Source of the DNA: Rhizobium sp. WYCCWR10014
Lineage (GTDB): Bacteria > Pseudomonadota > Alphaproteobacteria > Rhizobiales > Rhizobiaceae
Assembly: GCF_001657485.1 (NCBI RefSeq)
Contig: NZ_LXFU01000050.1
Span: 124,001 to 188,000 of the forward strand
Direction: 5' to 3'
Length of the DNA: 64,000 nt
Part shown: one piece after another, positions 34,483 through 43,012 of the stretch
Layout of the letters: each line of letters opens with the position of its first letter
Numbering within the stretch: the stretch's first letter is position 1
Translations under genes and position numbers: made by a program
Notes under the pieces: model-generated
The model's database searches: none
What the model was told of the DNA's origin: nothing
Seen by the model: the letters and a program-made list of their open reading frames with translations, nothing else

Positions 34483-35408
34483 TGGAAGAGACAGGCATCG
34501 GCATCTGGGGCGTGCCGCTGGCGATCTTTGCCGGCGCCATTCGCGTTTCCACGCCCTTCATCTTCGTCAGCCTCGGCGAGACGATCACCGAACGCTCCGG
34601 CCGCATCAATCTCGGCCTCGAAGGCACACTCGTCTTCGGCGCCATGACGGCCTATGCGGTGGCCGTCATGACTGGCTCCCCGACCCTCGGTGTGCTGGCC
34701 GCAATGATGGCGGGCGCGATCTTCGGCCTCATCCACGGCTGGATCTGCAAGTTCCCCAAGGTCAACGACATCGCCATCGGCATCGCCATGATGCAGTTCG
34801 GTCTCGGCATGGCGTTCTTCCTCGGCAAATCCTTCATCCAGCCGGTTGCCCCGAAACTGCCCTCGATCCCGCTCGGCGGCTGGTCGAGCACTCCGCAGGT
34901 CCAGGCGGCGCTCAATATCAACGTGCTGTTCTTCATCGGCGCGGCACTTGCCCTCTTCCTGTTCTGGGCCTTCAAGAACACCCGCATTGGCCTGATCCTA
35001 CGCGTCGTCGGCGACAGCACCGACGCGGCCCGGGCCATGGGCATTCACCCGGACCGCGTTCGCTTGCTGGCAACGGCAGTGGGCGGTTCGCTGGCGGCAA
35101 TCGGCGGCGCCTATCTCTCGCTCTACTATCCGGGCTCCTGGAACGAAGGCATCTCGTCCGGCCAAGGCCTGATGGCTGTGGCTCTCGTGATCTTCGCTCG
35201 CTGGAACCCGATCGGCTGCTTCCTGGCCGCCCTGCTTTTCGGCGGCGCCGGCGCGCTCGGCCCGGCGCTGCAATCGGTCGGCGTTACACAAGGCTACTAT
35301 CTTTTTTACGCCGCGCCTTACGTGCTCACCCTCATCATCCTGATCGCCACCTCCTCGCCCACCCGCTCGCTCGCCGGTGCGCCGGGAGCGCTGTCGCTCA
35401 CGAAATAA
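34482..35408 (+). CDS. BMP-type ABC transporter permease 2
   Basis: 308-residue permease. It begins MEETGIGIWGVPLAIFAGA and then shows LGETITERSGRINLGLEGTL, VNDIAIGIAMMQFGLGMAF and LRVVGDSTDAARAMGIHPDR as the coupling loop. A much longer open frame exists through the upstream permease, but the TGATG junction at 34480-34484 fixes the start. The amidase gene follows after 12 bases. Confidence 0.92.
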   Translation: MEETGIGIWGVPLAIFAGAIRVSTPFIFVSLGETITERSGRINLGLEGTLVFGAMTAYAVAVMTGSPTLGVLAAMMAGAIFGLIHGWICKFPKVNDIAIGIAMMQFGLGMAFFLGKSFIQPVAPKLPSIPLGGWSSTPQVQAALNINVLFFIGAALALFLFWAFKNTRIGLILRVVGDSTDAARAMGIHPDRVRLLATAVGGSLAAIGGAYLSLYYPGSWNEGISSGQGLMAVALVIFARWNPIGCFLAALLFGGAGALGPALQSVGVTQGYYLFYAAPYVLTLIILIATSSPTRSLAGAPGALSLTK

Positions 35409-35420
35409 CGGAGCATCCCG

Positions 35421-36437
35421 ATGAACGGACTTGGCGGTCTCAACAAATCCGAACACGGCGTCGGTGTCGGCCTGGTACAGCTCCAGTTGCCGGTGACCGT
35501 CACCAAAGCGGACTTGGCAAAACAGACGCAGGTGATCGTCGATCTGGTGGCCAAAGCGCGGCGCAACCAGCCGGGCATGGACCTCGTTGTCTTTCCCGAA
35601 TACGCGCTGCACGGCCTCTCCATGGACATCAATCCGGAGATCATGTGCACGCTCGACGGGCCGGAGGTCGCGGCCTTCAAGCGGGCCTGCAAGGACCACC
35701 GGATCTGGGGCTGCTTCTCGATCATGGAGCTGAACCCTGGCGGCATGCCCTACAATTCCGGCATCGTCATCGACGATCAGGGCGAGTTGAAGCTCTATTA
35801 CCGCAAGATGCATCCCTGGATCCCCGTCGAGCCGTGGGAGCCCGGCGATCTTGGCATCCCTGTCATCGAGGGCCCGCGGGGCGCCAAGCTCGCGCTGATC
35901 ATCTGCCATGACGGCATGTTCCCGGAGATGGCGCGCGAATGTGCTTATAAGGGCGCCGAAATCATGATCCGCACGGCGGGCTATACGGCGCCGATCCGCG
36001 ATGCCTGGCGCTTCACCAACCAGGCCAACGCCTTCTGCAACCTGATGATCACCGCGAATGTCTGCATGTGCGGCTCGGACGGCACGTTCGATTCCATGGG
36101 TGAAGGCATGGTCTGCAATTTCGATGGCACGATCATCGCCCACGGAACCTCCGGCCGCGTCAACGAGATCATCACCGCGGAGGTGCGTCCCGATCTCGTT
36201 CGCGAGGCCCGGCTCGGCTGGGGCGTGGAGAACAATATCTACCAGTTCGGTCATCGCGGCTACGTCGCCGTCGCCGGCGGCGCCCAGGATGCGCCCTACA
36301 CCTACATGCACGACCTTGCCGCCGGCAAATACCGCCTGCCATGGGAAGACGAGATAAAGGTCAAGGACGGCACGTCCTGCGGATTTGACAAGCCGATGCG
36401 CCGTTACGGCGAACCCCTCAAACCTGCCGCGGAATAG
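35421..36437 (+). CDS. amiF: Formamidase AmiF (nitrilase superfamily)
   Basis: 338-residue amidase of the formamidase/aliphatic amidase branch. The Cys-Glu-Lys triad is Glu60 (VFPEYA), Lys129 (YYRKMHPW) and Cys162 (ICHDGMFPE). PYNSGIVI, GDLGIPV, ENNIYQFGHRGYVAV and DLAAGKYRLPWED match Helicobacter AmiF closely. It should hydrolyse formamide or a similar small amide to ammonia plus acid in the cytoplasm. Its position between the transport permeases and biuret hydrolase suggests that the real substrate here may be a short amide from triazine or biuret breakdown, possibly a functional replacement for a missing step; that part is speculative. Confidence 0.87.
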   Translation: MNGLGGLNKSEHGVGVGLVQLQLPVTVTKADLAKQTQVIVDLVAKARRNQPGMDLVVFPEYALHGLSMDINPEIMCTLDGPEVAAFKRACKDHRIWGCFSIMELNPGGMPYNSGIVIDDQGELKLYYRKMHPWIPVEPWEPGDLGIPVIEGPRGAKLALIICHDGMFPEMARECAYKGAEIMIRTAGYTAPIRDAWRFTNQANAFCNLMITANVCMCGSDGTFDSMGEGMVCNFDGTIIAHGTSGRVNEIITAEVRPDLVREARLGWGVENNIYQFGHRGYVAVAGGAQDAPYTYMHDLAAGKYRLPWEDEIKVKDGTSCGFDKPMRRYGEPLKPAAE

Positions 36438-36448
36438 GAGAGAGAATG

Positions 36449-37150
36449 ATGGACGCGATGGTCGAAACCAAAGGGCATTTTATCGACGCCGATCCGTATC
36501 CGTGGCCCTATAATGGCGCGCTGAGGCCTGATAACACCGCCCTCATCATCATCGACATGCAGACGGATTTCTGCGGCAAGGGTGGCTATGTCGACCACAT
36601 GGGCTACGACCTGTCGCTGGTGCAGGCGCCGATCGAACCCATCAAACGTGTGCTTGCCGCCATGCGAGCCAAGGGCTACCACATCATTCACACAAGGGAG
36701 GGCCATCGCCCCGACCTCGCCGATCTGCCGGCCAACAAGCGCTGGCGCTCGCAGCGGATCGGCGCCGGCATCGGCGATCCCGGCCCCTGCGGCCGCATCC
36801 TGACGCGTGGCGAACCCGGCTGGGACATCATCCCCGAACTCTACCCGGTCGAAGGCGAGACGATCATCGACAAGCCCGGCAAGGGTTCGTTCTGCGCCAC
36901 CGACCTCGAACTCATCCTCAACCAGAAGCGCATCGAGAACATTATCCTCACCGGGATCACCACCGATGTCTGCGTCTCGACGACGATGCGCGAGGCGAAC
37001 GACCGCGGCTACGAATGCCTGCTGCTGGAGGACTGCTGTGGTGCGACCGACTATGGAAACCACCTCGCTGCCATTAAGATGGTGAAGATGCAGGGCGGCG
37101 TCTTCGGCTCGGTCTCCAGTTCCGTGGCTCTAGTCGAGGCGCTGCCCTGA
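36449..37150 (+). CDS. biuH: Biuret hydrolase BiuH
   Basis: 233-residue isochorismatase-fold cysteine hydrolase that cleaves biuret to allophanate and ammonia. With the ATG at 36449 (GGAG eight bases ahead) the triad falls at Asp36 (IIIDMQTDF), Lys142 (IIDKPGKGSF) and Cys175 (TTDVCVSTT), with Gln215 in KMQGGVFG. These numbers coincide with those I recall for the R. leguminosarum 3841 enzyme. An ATG at 36446 is one codon longer and less well spaced. The stop overlaps the start of the cyanuric acid hydrolase gene (TGATG), so the two steps of ring and biuret hydrolysis are made together. Confidence 0.93.
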   Translation: MDAMVETKGHFIDADPYPWPYNGALRPDNTALIIIDMQTDFCGKGGYVDHMGYDLSLVQAPIEPIKRVLAAMRAKGYHIIHTREGHRPDLADLPANKRWRSQRIGAGIGDPGPCGRILTRGEPGWDIIPELYPVEGETIIDKPGKGSFCATDLELILNQKRIENIILTGITTDVCVSTTMREANDRGYECLLLEDCCGATDYGNHLAAIKMVKMQGGVFGSVSSSVALVEALP

Positions 37151-38205
37151 TGCCGTCATTGCGTGCCCATGTCTTTCGCGTGCCAGCCGACGGCCCCGAT
37201 GACGTTGCCGGCGTCGAGGCGCTCTTTGCCAGCGGCCTTCAGGCGAACAACGTCGTCGCCGTTCTCGGCAAGACGGAAGGCAACGGCTGCGTCAATGATT
37301 TTACCCGCGGTTATGCCACCCGCAGCTTCGAGACATTGTTCAGTAGATATGGCGTCGACGGCGTCTCGATCATCATGTCCGGCGGCACCGAGGGTGCGCT
37401 CTCGCCGCATTGGACGGTTTTTGCGCGTGAAACCGTAGAAACCCCAGGCGAACGGGCGCTGGCCATTGGTGTGTCGCGTACCCCCGCCCTGCCCTCCGAA
37501 CATCTCGGGCGCCGGGAACAGATCCTGCTCGTTGCCGAAGGCGTGAAGTCCGCGATGAGGGATGCCGGCATCGATGATCCCGCCGATGTCCATTTCGTGC
37601 AAATCAAGTGTCCGCTGCTCACCTCGCGCCGGATTGTAGAGGCCGAGGCATCAGGCAGGACGGTCGCAACCCACGACACGCTGAAATCCATGGGCCTCTC
37701 GCGCGGCGCTTCGGCTCTCGGCGTCGCCGTGGCACTCGGCGAGATAGATGCGACATCGATCGGCGATGCCGACATCTGCACACGTTTCGATCTCTTTTCC
37801 CGCTGCGCCTCAACCTCGTCCGGGGTCGAACTCACCGATCACGAAATCATCGTTCTCGGCATGAGCGCAAAATGGTCCGGTCCGCTGTCGATCGACCACG
37901 CAGTCATGCGGGATGCGATCGACGCGCATTCCGTCAGGAAAGCCCGCGAACGCCTGCCGGAAAACAGCCGGCTGGCGGCGGTTCTCGCCAAGGCCGAGCC
38001 GGACCCGTCCGGCAGGATCGGCGGCAGGCGCCACACGATGCTCGATGACTCGGATATTGCAGGCACCCGCCATGCCCGTGCCTTCGTCGGCGGCGTTCTC
38101 GCCGGCATCTTCGGCATTACCGATCTCTATGTGTCCGGCGGCGCCGAACACCAGGGTCCGCCCGGCGGCGGTCCCGTCGCCATCATCGTCGAAAAGGAGC
38201 AATGA
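37150..38205 (+). CDS. atzD: Cyanuric acid hydrolase (AtzD/TrzD/barbiturase family)
   Basis: 351-residue enzyme opening the cyanuric acid ring to carboxybiuret, which decarboxylates to biuret. The threefold-repeat fold is visible through three Lys-Ser pairs: Lys41 with Ser77 (LGKTEGNG, IIMSGGTEG), Lys153 with Ser223 or Ser224 (VQIKCPLL, CASTSSGVE), and Lys281 with Ser329 (LAKAEPDP, VSGGAEHQGPPGGG). Length equals that of known family members (about 350-370). Barbiturase is the alternative in this family, but the adjacent biuret hydrolase makes cyanuric acid the likely substrate. Confidence 0.93.
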   Translation: MPSLRAHVFRVPADGPDDVAGVEALFASGLQANNVVAVLGKTEGNGCVNDFTRGYATRSFETLFSRYGVDGVSIIMSGGTEGALSPHWTVFARETVETPGERALAIGVSRTPALPSEHLGRREQILLVAEGVKSAMRDAGIDDPADVHFVQIKCPLLTSRRIVEAEASGRTVATHDTLKSMGLSRGASALGVAVALGEIDATSIGDADICTRFDLFSRCASTSSGVELTDHEIIVLGMSAKWSGPLSIDHAVMRDAIDAHSVRKARERLPENSRLAAVLAKAEPDPSGRIGGRRHTMLDDSDIAGTRHARAFVGGVLAGIFGITDLYVSGGAEHQGPPGGGPVAIIVEKEQ

Positions 38206-38206
38206 A

Positions 38207-39757
38207 GTGAGCACAGTCCGCGACACGCCCCTTCCGCAAGCCGGCAAGGCCGTCGGCATCGAGACGCTCGATATGACCATGCGTTTCGGCAGCTTCACCG
38301 CGCTCGACAACGTCTCGATCGCCGTTCCGGCCGGCTCTTTTCACGCGCTTCTCGGTGAAAACGGCGCCGGCAAGTCGACACTCGTCAAATGCATCATGGG
38401 CTTTTATCACGCAACCTCAGGCTCGCTGTCGGTCGACGGCCGCGAGGTGGCGGTCGCCTCACCCAAGGATGCCGCGGCCTATGGCCTCGGCATGGTCTAC
38501 CAGCATTTCACACTGGTTCCCTCGCTGACAGGCGCCGAGAACCTCGTCATCAGCCGCACCGAGGTGCCTTCAATCATCAACTGGGCGAAGGAGCGCAAGG
38601 ACCTCGCAGCCTTCATGGAGCGCATGCCCTTCCAGATCCCGCTCGACAGGCCGGTGAGCGAGCTTGCCGCCGGCGAGAAGCAGAAGCTGGAGATCGTCAA
38701 GCAGCTCTATCTCGGCCGTAGCTTCCTGGTGCTTGATGAACCGACCTCGGTGCTGACGCCGGCCGAAGCCGATGAGATGCTCGGCATCGTGCGCGGGATG
38801 ACCGAGCGCGGCGAGCTCACCGTGCTGATGATTTCCCACAAGTTCCACGAGGTGACGAAGTTCGCTGATGCCGTCTCGATCCTGCGGCGCGGCAAGCTGG
38901 TCGGCACCGGCAAGGTTGGCGAGCTCTCCACCGCCGAGATGGCGGCGATGATGATCGGCGACGTCAAGCTCGCCGAGCTCGACAGCCGTCTGCCGGTGGC
39001 GGAAGCGGCAAGACCGGTGCTGACCGTCAGCCAGGTGAAGGCCCCGGATCGCTCCGGCCTGAAGACCATCGAGATCGACGCGCTTATGGTCCGCTCGGGC
39101 GAGATCGTCGGCATTGCCGGCATATCGGGCAACGGCCAGAAGGAGCTGACCGAAATTCTGGCCGGCCAGCGCCCGACCGATAGCGGCCAGGTCATGGTCA
39201 ACGGCGAGGCTTATGGCGCCACCCGCGACGAGACCCGCAAGAACAGGGTGCGTTTCATCCCCGAAGAGCCGTTGCAGAATGCCTGTGCGCCGAAGATGAC
39301 CGTGAGCGAGAACCTTGCATTCCGCACCTTCGACTTGAAGCAGGACGGCAAGGACGCGATCTGGCTGAACAAGGGCAGCATGAAGAAGCGTGCCTCGGCG
39401 CTGATTTCCGACTTCAAGGTCAAGACGGCCTCTTCCGCCTCGCCGATCGCAGCGCTTTCGGGCGGCAACGTGCAGCGTGCCGTGCTCGCCCGCGAACTGA
39501 CCGGCGATGTCGATCTGCTGATCGTCTCGAACCCCTGTTTCGGTCTCGATTTCTCGGCCGTCGCCGAAATCCGCGCCCGCATCATGAAGGCACGCAATTT
39601 GGGCGCTGCCGTGCTGCTGCTTTCCGAGGACCTCGACGAGCTGCTCGAGATGTCCGACCGCATCATGGTCATTTCGGAAGGCAAGCTGGTCTACGAGACA
39701 CCGGCGCGCTCGGCCGATATTGGCGTGATCGGCGCCCACATGGCGGGGCATCATTGA
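38207..39757 (+). CDS. BMP-type ABC transporter ATP-binding protein (two domains)
   Basis: 516-residue double ATPase. The first domain has Walker A GENGAGKST, VYQHFTLVPSLT, LAAGEKQKLE and FLVLDEPTSVL. The second has GISGNGQKELTE, LSGGNVQRAVLAREL and a Walker B region reading LLIVSNPCFGLD, with Asn-Pro replacing Glu-Pro, so the second site is probably non-hydrolysing, as is usual in this class. The start is a GTG at 38207, one base after the hydrolase stop and seven bases after AGGAG. It energises the permeases encoded before amiF; catabolic genes are thus inserted within the transporter set. Confidence 0.92.
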   Translation: MSTVRDTPLPQAGKAVGIETLDMTMRFGSFTALDNVSIAVPAGSFHALLGENGAGKSTLVKCIMGFYHATSGSLSVDGREVAVASPKDAAAYGLGMVYQHFTLVPSLTGAENLVISRTEVPSIINWAKERKDLAAFMERMPFQIPLDRPVSELAAGEKQKLEIVKQLYLGRSFLVLDEPTSVLTPAEADEMLGIVRGMTERGELTVLMISHKFHEVTKFADAVSILRRGKLVGTGKVGELSTAEMAAMMIGDVKLAELDSRLPVAEAARPVLTVSQVKAPDRSGLKTIEIDALMVRSGEIVGIAGISGNGQKELTEILAGQRPTDSGQVMVNGEAYGATRDETRKNRVRFIPEEPLQNACAPKMTVSENLAFRTFDLKQDGKDAIWLNKGSMKKRASALISDFKVKTASSASPIAALSGGNVQRAVLARELTGDVDLLIVSNPCFGLDFSAVAEIRARIMKARNLGAAVLLLSEDLDELLEMSDRIMVISEGKLVYETPARSADIGVIGAHMAGHH

Positions 39758-40425
39758 TGGCGAAGATCAAAGCTGAACCTTTCGCCTTTCCGGTGAAGCA
39801 CGATGAGCTCGCCCTCATCGTCATCGACATGCAGCGTGATTTCGCCGAGCCCGGCGGTTTCGGTGCAAGCCTCGGCAATGATGTCAGCCGCATCACCAGG
39901 ATCGTGCCTGATGTCAAACGCCTCATCCAGGGCTTCCGCAATGCCGGCCTGCCTGTGATCCATACGATGGAGTGCCACCGGCCGGACCTTTCGGACCTGC
40001 CGCCGGCCAAACGCGACCGTGGCAATCCGTCGCTCAAGATCGGCGACGAAGGTCCGATGGGCCGCATCCTGATCTCGGGCGAACCCGGCACGGCAATTCT
40101 TCCGGAACTCGCTCCTGTGAAGGGCGAAGTCGTCATCGAAAAACCCGGCAAGGGCGCCTTCTACGCCACCGAACTTGGCACCGTGTTGCAAGAGAAGGGC
40201 ATTCGTCAGCTCGTCTTTGCAGGTGTCACCACCGAAGTCTGCGTGCAGACGACGATGCGCGAAGCAAACGACCGCGGCTATGAATGCCTGCTCGCCGAGG
40301 AGGCGACGGAGAGCTACTTCCCCGAATTCAAAGCCGCAGCCATCGCCATGATCCGCGCCCAAGGCGCGATCGTCGGCTGGACCGCGCATGTCGACGACAT
40401 TCTGGAAAGCATCGCCCATGCCTGA
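39757..40425 (+). CDS. Isochorismatase-family amidohydrolase, triuret hydrolase-like
   Basis: 222-residue cysteine hydrolase with triad Asp24 (IVIDMQRDF), Lys129 (VIEKPGKGAF) and Cys162 (TTEVCVQTT). It is clearly related to the upstream biuret hydrolase through shared CHRPDLSDLP and TTMREANDRGYECLL blocks, but it has a different active-site lid and lacks the GGVFGSV region with its Gln. Triuret hydrolase (TrtA), which yields carboxybiuret, belongs to this group and occurs near biuret hydrolase genes, so it is the best guess; a ureidoacrylate- or carboxybiuret-type amidase is the alternative. Its ATG overlaps the ATPase stop (TGATG), and a TTG just before it is unlikely to be the start. Confidence 0.85.
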   Translation: MAKIKAEPFAFPVKHDELALIVIDMQRDFAEPGGFGASLGNDVSRITRIVPDVKRLIQGFRNAGLPVIHTMECHRPDLSDLPPAKRDRGNPSLKIGDEGPMGRILISGEPGTAILPELAPVKGEVVIEKPGKGAFYATELGTVLQEKGIRQLVFAGVTTEVCVQTTMREANDRGYECLLAEEATESYFPEFKAAAIAMIRAQGAIVGWTAHVDDILESIAHA

Positions 40426-40771
40426 AACGACCCGCGAAAGCCTGATCTCAGGCGGCTGGAAGGCGCTGGAATTCGGCCCCTTCCGCGATGCCGTCACCAT
40501 TCACTGGGTCCGCCCCTTCGAAGGCGATCAGCCGGGCGTGGCGCTGCTGAAATATGAGCCCGGCGCCTCCGTTCCCCGCCATCGCCACGAAGGGCTCGAG
40601 ACCATCCTGGTGCTCGACGGCGTTCAATCCGACGAGACGGGCGATTACATCAGCGGCAGTTATATCGTCAATGCGCCGGGCAGCGAACACTCGGTCTGGA
40701 GCGATACCGGCTGTGTCGTCCTCATCCAGTGGGACCGGCCCGTGAAAATACTCGAAGATGAAATTGCCTGA
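40418..40771 (+). CDS. Small cupin-domain protein
   Basis: 117-residue single cupin barrel related to the ChrR anti-sigma cupin type. The metal-site motif is PRHRHEGLETILVLDG (His, His, Glu) with the later His in PGSEHSVWS. It overlaps the end of the preceding hydrolase gene by 8 bases, so it belongs to the operon. There is no DNA-binding or sigma-binding domain. It may be a metal-dependent enzyme, an isomerase-like helper or a small-molecule sensor for cyanuric acid or biuret breakdown; its role is unknown. Confidence 0.82.
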   Translation: MPETTRESLISGGWKALEFGPFRDAVTIHWVRPFEGDQPGVALLKYEPGASVPRHRHEGLETILVLDGVQSDETGDYISGSYIVNAPGSEHSVWSDTGCVVLIQWDRPVKILEDEIA

Positions 40772-40819
40772 ACCCGACGCCGGCCTTGGAGGTCTGCCCG
40801 ACCGGGAAGGACATGAATT

Positions 40820-41611
40820 TCACAGCAGCATCGAGGCCCCGCGATCGATATAGGTGTCCAGGAATTGTTCGAGGCGGGGGTTTCTCGGTCGTTTGAAGAC
40901 GTCCTGCGGCGGGCCGGTGAACAGCACCTTGCCGTGATCGAGAAAGACGATCTGCTGTCCGACCGTCGCGGCAAATCCGATCTCGTGGGAGACGACGACC
41001 ATCGTCATGCCTTCGGCGGCGAGATCGCGCATGACGTTGAGCACCTCGCCGGTCAGCTCGGGATCGAGTGACGAGGTCGGCTCGTCAAACAGCATGATCT
41101 TCGGGTTGAGGGCAAGCGCCCGGGCGATAGCGACACGCTGCTGCTGCCCTCCCGAGAGCTGCGATGGATAGTGCCCGGCCCTGCCCTCCAAGCCAACCTT
41201 GACGAGCTGGGCCATGGCCCGCTCCTCTGCATCCCTACGGCTCATCTTGTGAACCGTCTTCAGCGCCTCGCTGACATTGCCGAGCGCCGTCATATGCGGC
41301 CAGAGATTGAACTGCTGAAAAACCATCCCGATCTGCGATCGAATCTGCCGGTTCACCGCCGCTGGCACCCGTTCACGGACACCCTTGGCGTTTTCCGCAA
41401 AGCCAAGCACCTCGCCGTTGACGGTAATCGTCCCCTTCGTCGATTCCTCCAGAAACGCCATGCAGCGCAGCAGTGTACTCTTGCCGGATCCCGACGGGCC
41501 GATGACGCAGGAAACTTGTCCCTGCTCGATTTCGAGGTCGATGCCGTGCAGCACGGTGGAACCGCCGAACGTCTTGACGAGATTTTTGACTGCGATCGCA
41601 GGAACGCTCAT
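40820..41611 (-). CDS. Polar amino acid ABC transporter ATP-binding protein
   Basis: 263-residue GlnQ/HisP-type ATPase: Walker A GPSGSGKST, MVFQQFNLWPHMTALGNV, signature LSGGQQQRVAIARAL, Walker B IMLFDEPTSSLDPEL and VVSHEIGFA. An insertion after the first strands (GEVLGFAENAKGVRERVPAA) is a feature of the histidine-type subgroup. The ATG at 41611 overlaps the permease stop (ATGA); codons further upstream lie in that gene. It is the last gene of a four-gene minus-strand importer. Confidence 0.94.
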   Translation of the reverse strand: MSVPAIAVKNLVKTFGGSTVLHGIDLEIEQGQVSCVIGPSGSGKSTLLRCMAFLEESTKGTITVNGEVLGFAENAKGVRERVPAAVNRQIRSQIGMVFQQFNLWPHMTALGNVSEALKTVHKMSRRDAEERAMAQLVKVGLEGRAGHYPSQLSGGQQQRVAIARALALNPKIMLFDEPTSSLDPELTGEVLNVMRDLAAEGMTMVVVSHEIGFAATVGQQIVFLDHGKVLFTGPPQDVFKRPRNPRLEQFLDTYIDRGASMLL

Positions 41612-42276
41612 ATGTTGAAAAACCTGAATCTGGTGAGTTTCGTTTCGGCGAGATGGCCGAGCCAGCCGGTGATTTCGACCAGTACCCAATAAAATAGCGC
41701 AAGCACGAAGAGCGCCTCGACGAACGCATATTGCTGCGAGCCGATGGCGCTGAGTGTCGCCGTCAACTCTGGCACGGTGATAATGGACAGAACGGCCGTC
41801 TCCTTCATGAGGATGATCGTCATGTTGACCGAAGGCGGCAACACCAGCATGGTCATCTCCGGCAGCAATATGCGCCGGATGATCTGCCCTTGTGTCAGGC
41901 CAACGCACAGGCCAGCCTCGATATGTCCCTTCGGGACGGCGGCAAAGCCCGAGCGGAATATCTCACTGAAGTAAGCCGCGCCGTAGATGGAAAGGCCGAC
42001 GATGCCGGCCGGGATCGGATCGAGCGACAATCCAACGAAGGGGCCGCCATAATAGACGAGGAAGATCTGAATCAGGAAGGGCGTGCCGCGCAGCACCGCG
42101 ATGACAATGCCGAACGCCCTGTCCAACAGCACGCCGCCAAAACGTCGCGCGACAGCGACAAGGAAACCCAGTACGGCTGCGGCAAGAGTGGTGACGATCC
42201 AGATGAGGATGGTGACCCACGCACCGTTGAGGATCTCCGGCAAGTTGTTGAAAATCACATTGGTATCGAAGGTCAT
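41608..42276 (-). CDS. Polar amino acid ABC transporter permease (HisM type)
   Basis: 222-residue permease with about five hydrophobic segments. VLRGTPFLIQIFLVYYG and the loop IEAGLCVGLTQGQIIRRILLP are hallmarks of the HisM/GlnP family. It overlaps its neighbours at both ends by 4 bases (ATGA), so all three membrane and ATPase genes are coupled. Confidence 0.93.
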   Translation of the reverse strand: MTFDTNVIFNNLPEILNGAWVTILIWIVTTLAAAVLGFLVAVARRFGGVLLDRAFGIVIAVLRGTPFLIQIFLVYYGGPFVGLSLDPIPAGIVGLSIYGAAYFSEIFRSGFAAVPKGHIEAGLCVGLTQGQIIRRILLPEMTMLVLPPSVNMTIILMKETAVLSIITVPELTATLSAIGSQQYAFVEALFVLALFYWVLVEITGWLGHLAETKLTRFRFFNI

Positions 42277-42914
42277 CGCGGCACTCCTGGCAGGGAGCGT
42301 TCGATCAGGCCGCCCGCAAGGGCAACGATCCAATTGATGATGAGATAGATCAAACCCGCGGAAGCGAAAATCTCGAGCGGCAGGAAGGTGCTGCCGGCAA
42401 GGTCCTGAGCCATGCGTGTCAGCTCGACGATTCCGACGACGGAGACCAGTGAAGACGCCTTCAGAATAAGGATCGCTTCGTTGACGAGCGCCGGGAAAGT
42501 CAGGCGCAGGGCGATCGGCGCCCTGATACGGCGGAAGATCTGAATGGGAGTCATGCCGACCATTTCGGCAGATTCGACCAGGCCTGCGGGAACGCTGGAA
42601 AAACCACCGCGCAGATTTTCAGCCTGATAGGCCGCAGTACACAAGGACAGGCCAACGACGGCCGCAACGATGCTCGGCACGTTGATGCCGATCACCGGCA
42701 ACAGATTGTAGATCAGCAACAGCTGGACCAGCAGCGGTGCACCACGAAAGAAACTGATGAAAATCTGCGCCGGTAGCATGAAAAGCCGTTGCCGTGAGAG
42801 CAGCATGGCTGAAATGACGATCGCGATCGCAAAGCCGATCAGGATGGACACCACGCTGATCGTCACCGTATAGATCGAGGCTTGCAGAAGCAGTTCGAAT
42901 AGCTTGATGGACAT
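42273..42914 (-). CDS. Polar amino acid ABC transporter permease (HisQ type)
   Basis: 213-residue permease. FISFFRGAPLLVQLLLIYN, GLSLCTAAYQAENLRGGF and VESAEMVGMTPIQIFRRIRA are the family landmarks. The ATG at 42914 begins the conserved part (MSIKLFELLLQASIYT). It is separated from the binding-protein stop by about 100 bases. Confidence 0.93.
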   Translation of the reverse strand: MSIKLFELLLQASIYTVTISVVSILIGFAIAIVISAMLLSRQRLFMLPAQIFISFFRGAPLLVQLLLIYNLLPVIGINVPSIVAAVVGLSLCTAAYQAENLRGGFSSVPAGLVESAEMVGMTPIQIFRRIRAPIALRLTFPALVNEAILILKASSLVSVVGIVELTRMAQDLAGSTFLPLEIFASAGLIYLIINWIVALAGGLIERSLPGVPR

Positions 42915-43012
42915 GGGCGGTGCTTGCCTGGGCGCTGCGGCCGTGAACTCTGATGCCACGGCGGATTGCGCCCCGACCACTGGCGGGGCGCGTTCGTTTC
43001 ACCGGCAGCCAA

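Noticed and set aside
38207..39757. Sugar importer ATPase (RbsA-type) identity
   Set aside because: Two-domain ATPases look alike, but the adjacent BMP binding protein and matching permeases show that it belongs to the BMP class.
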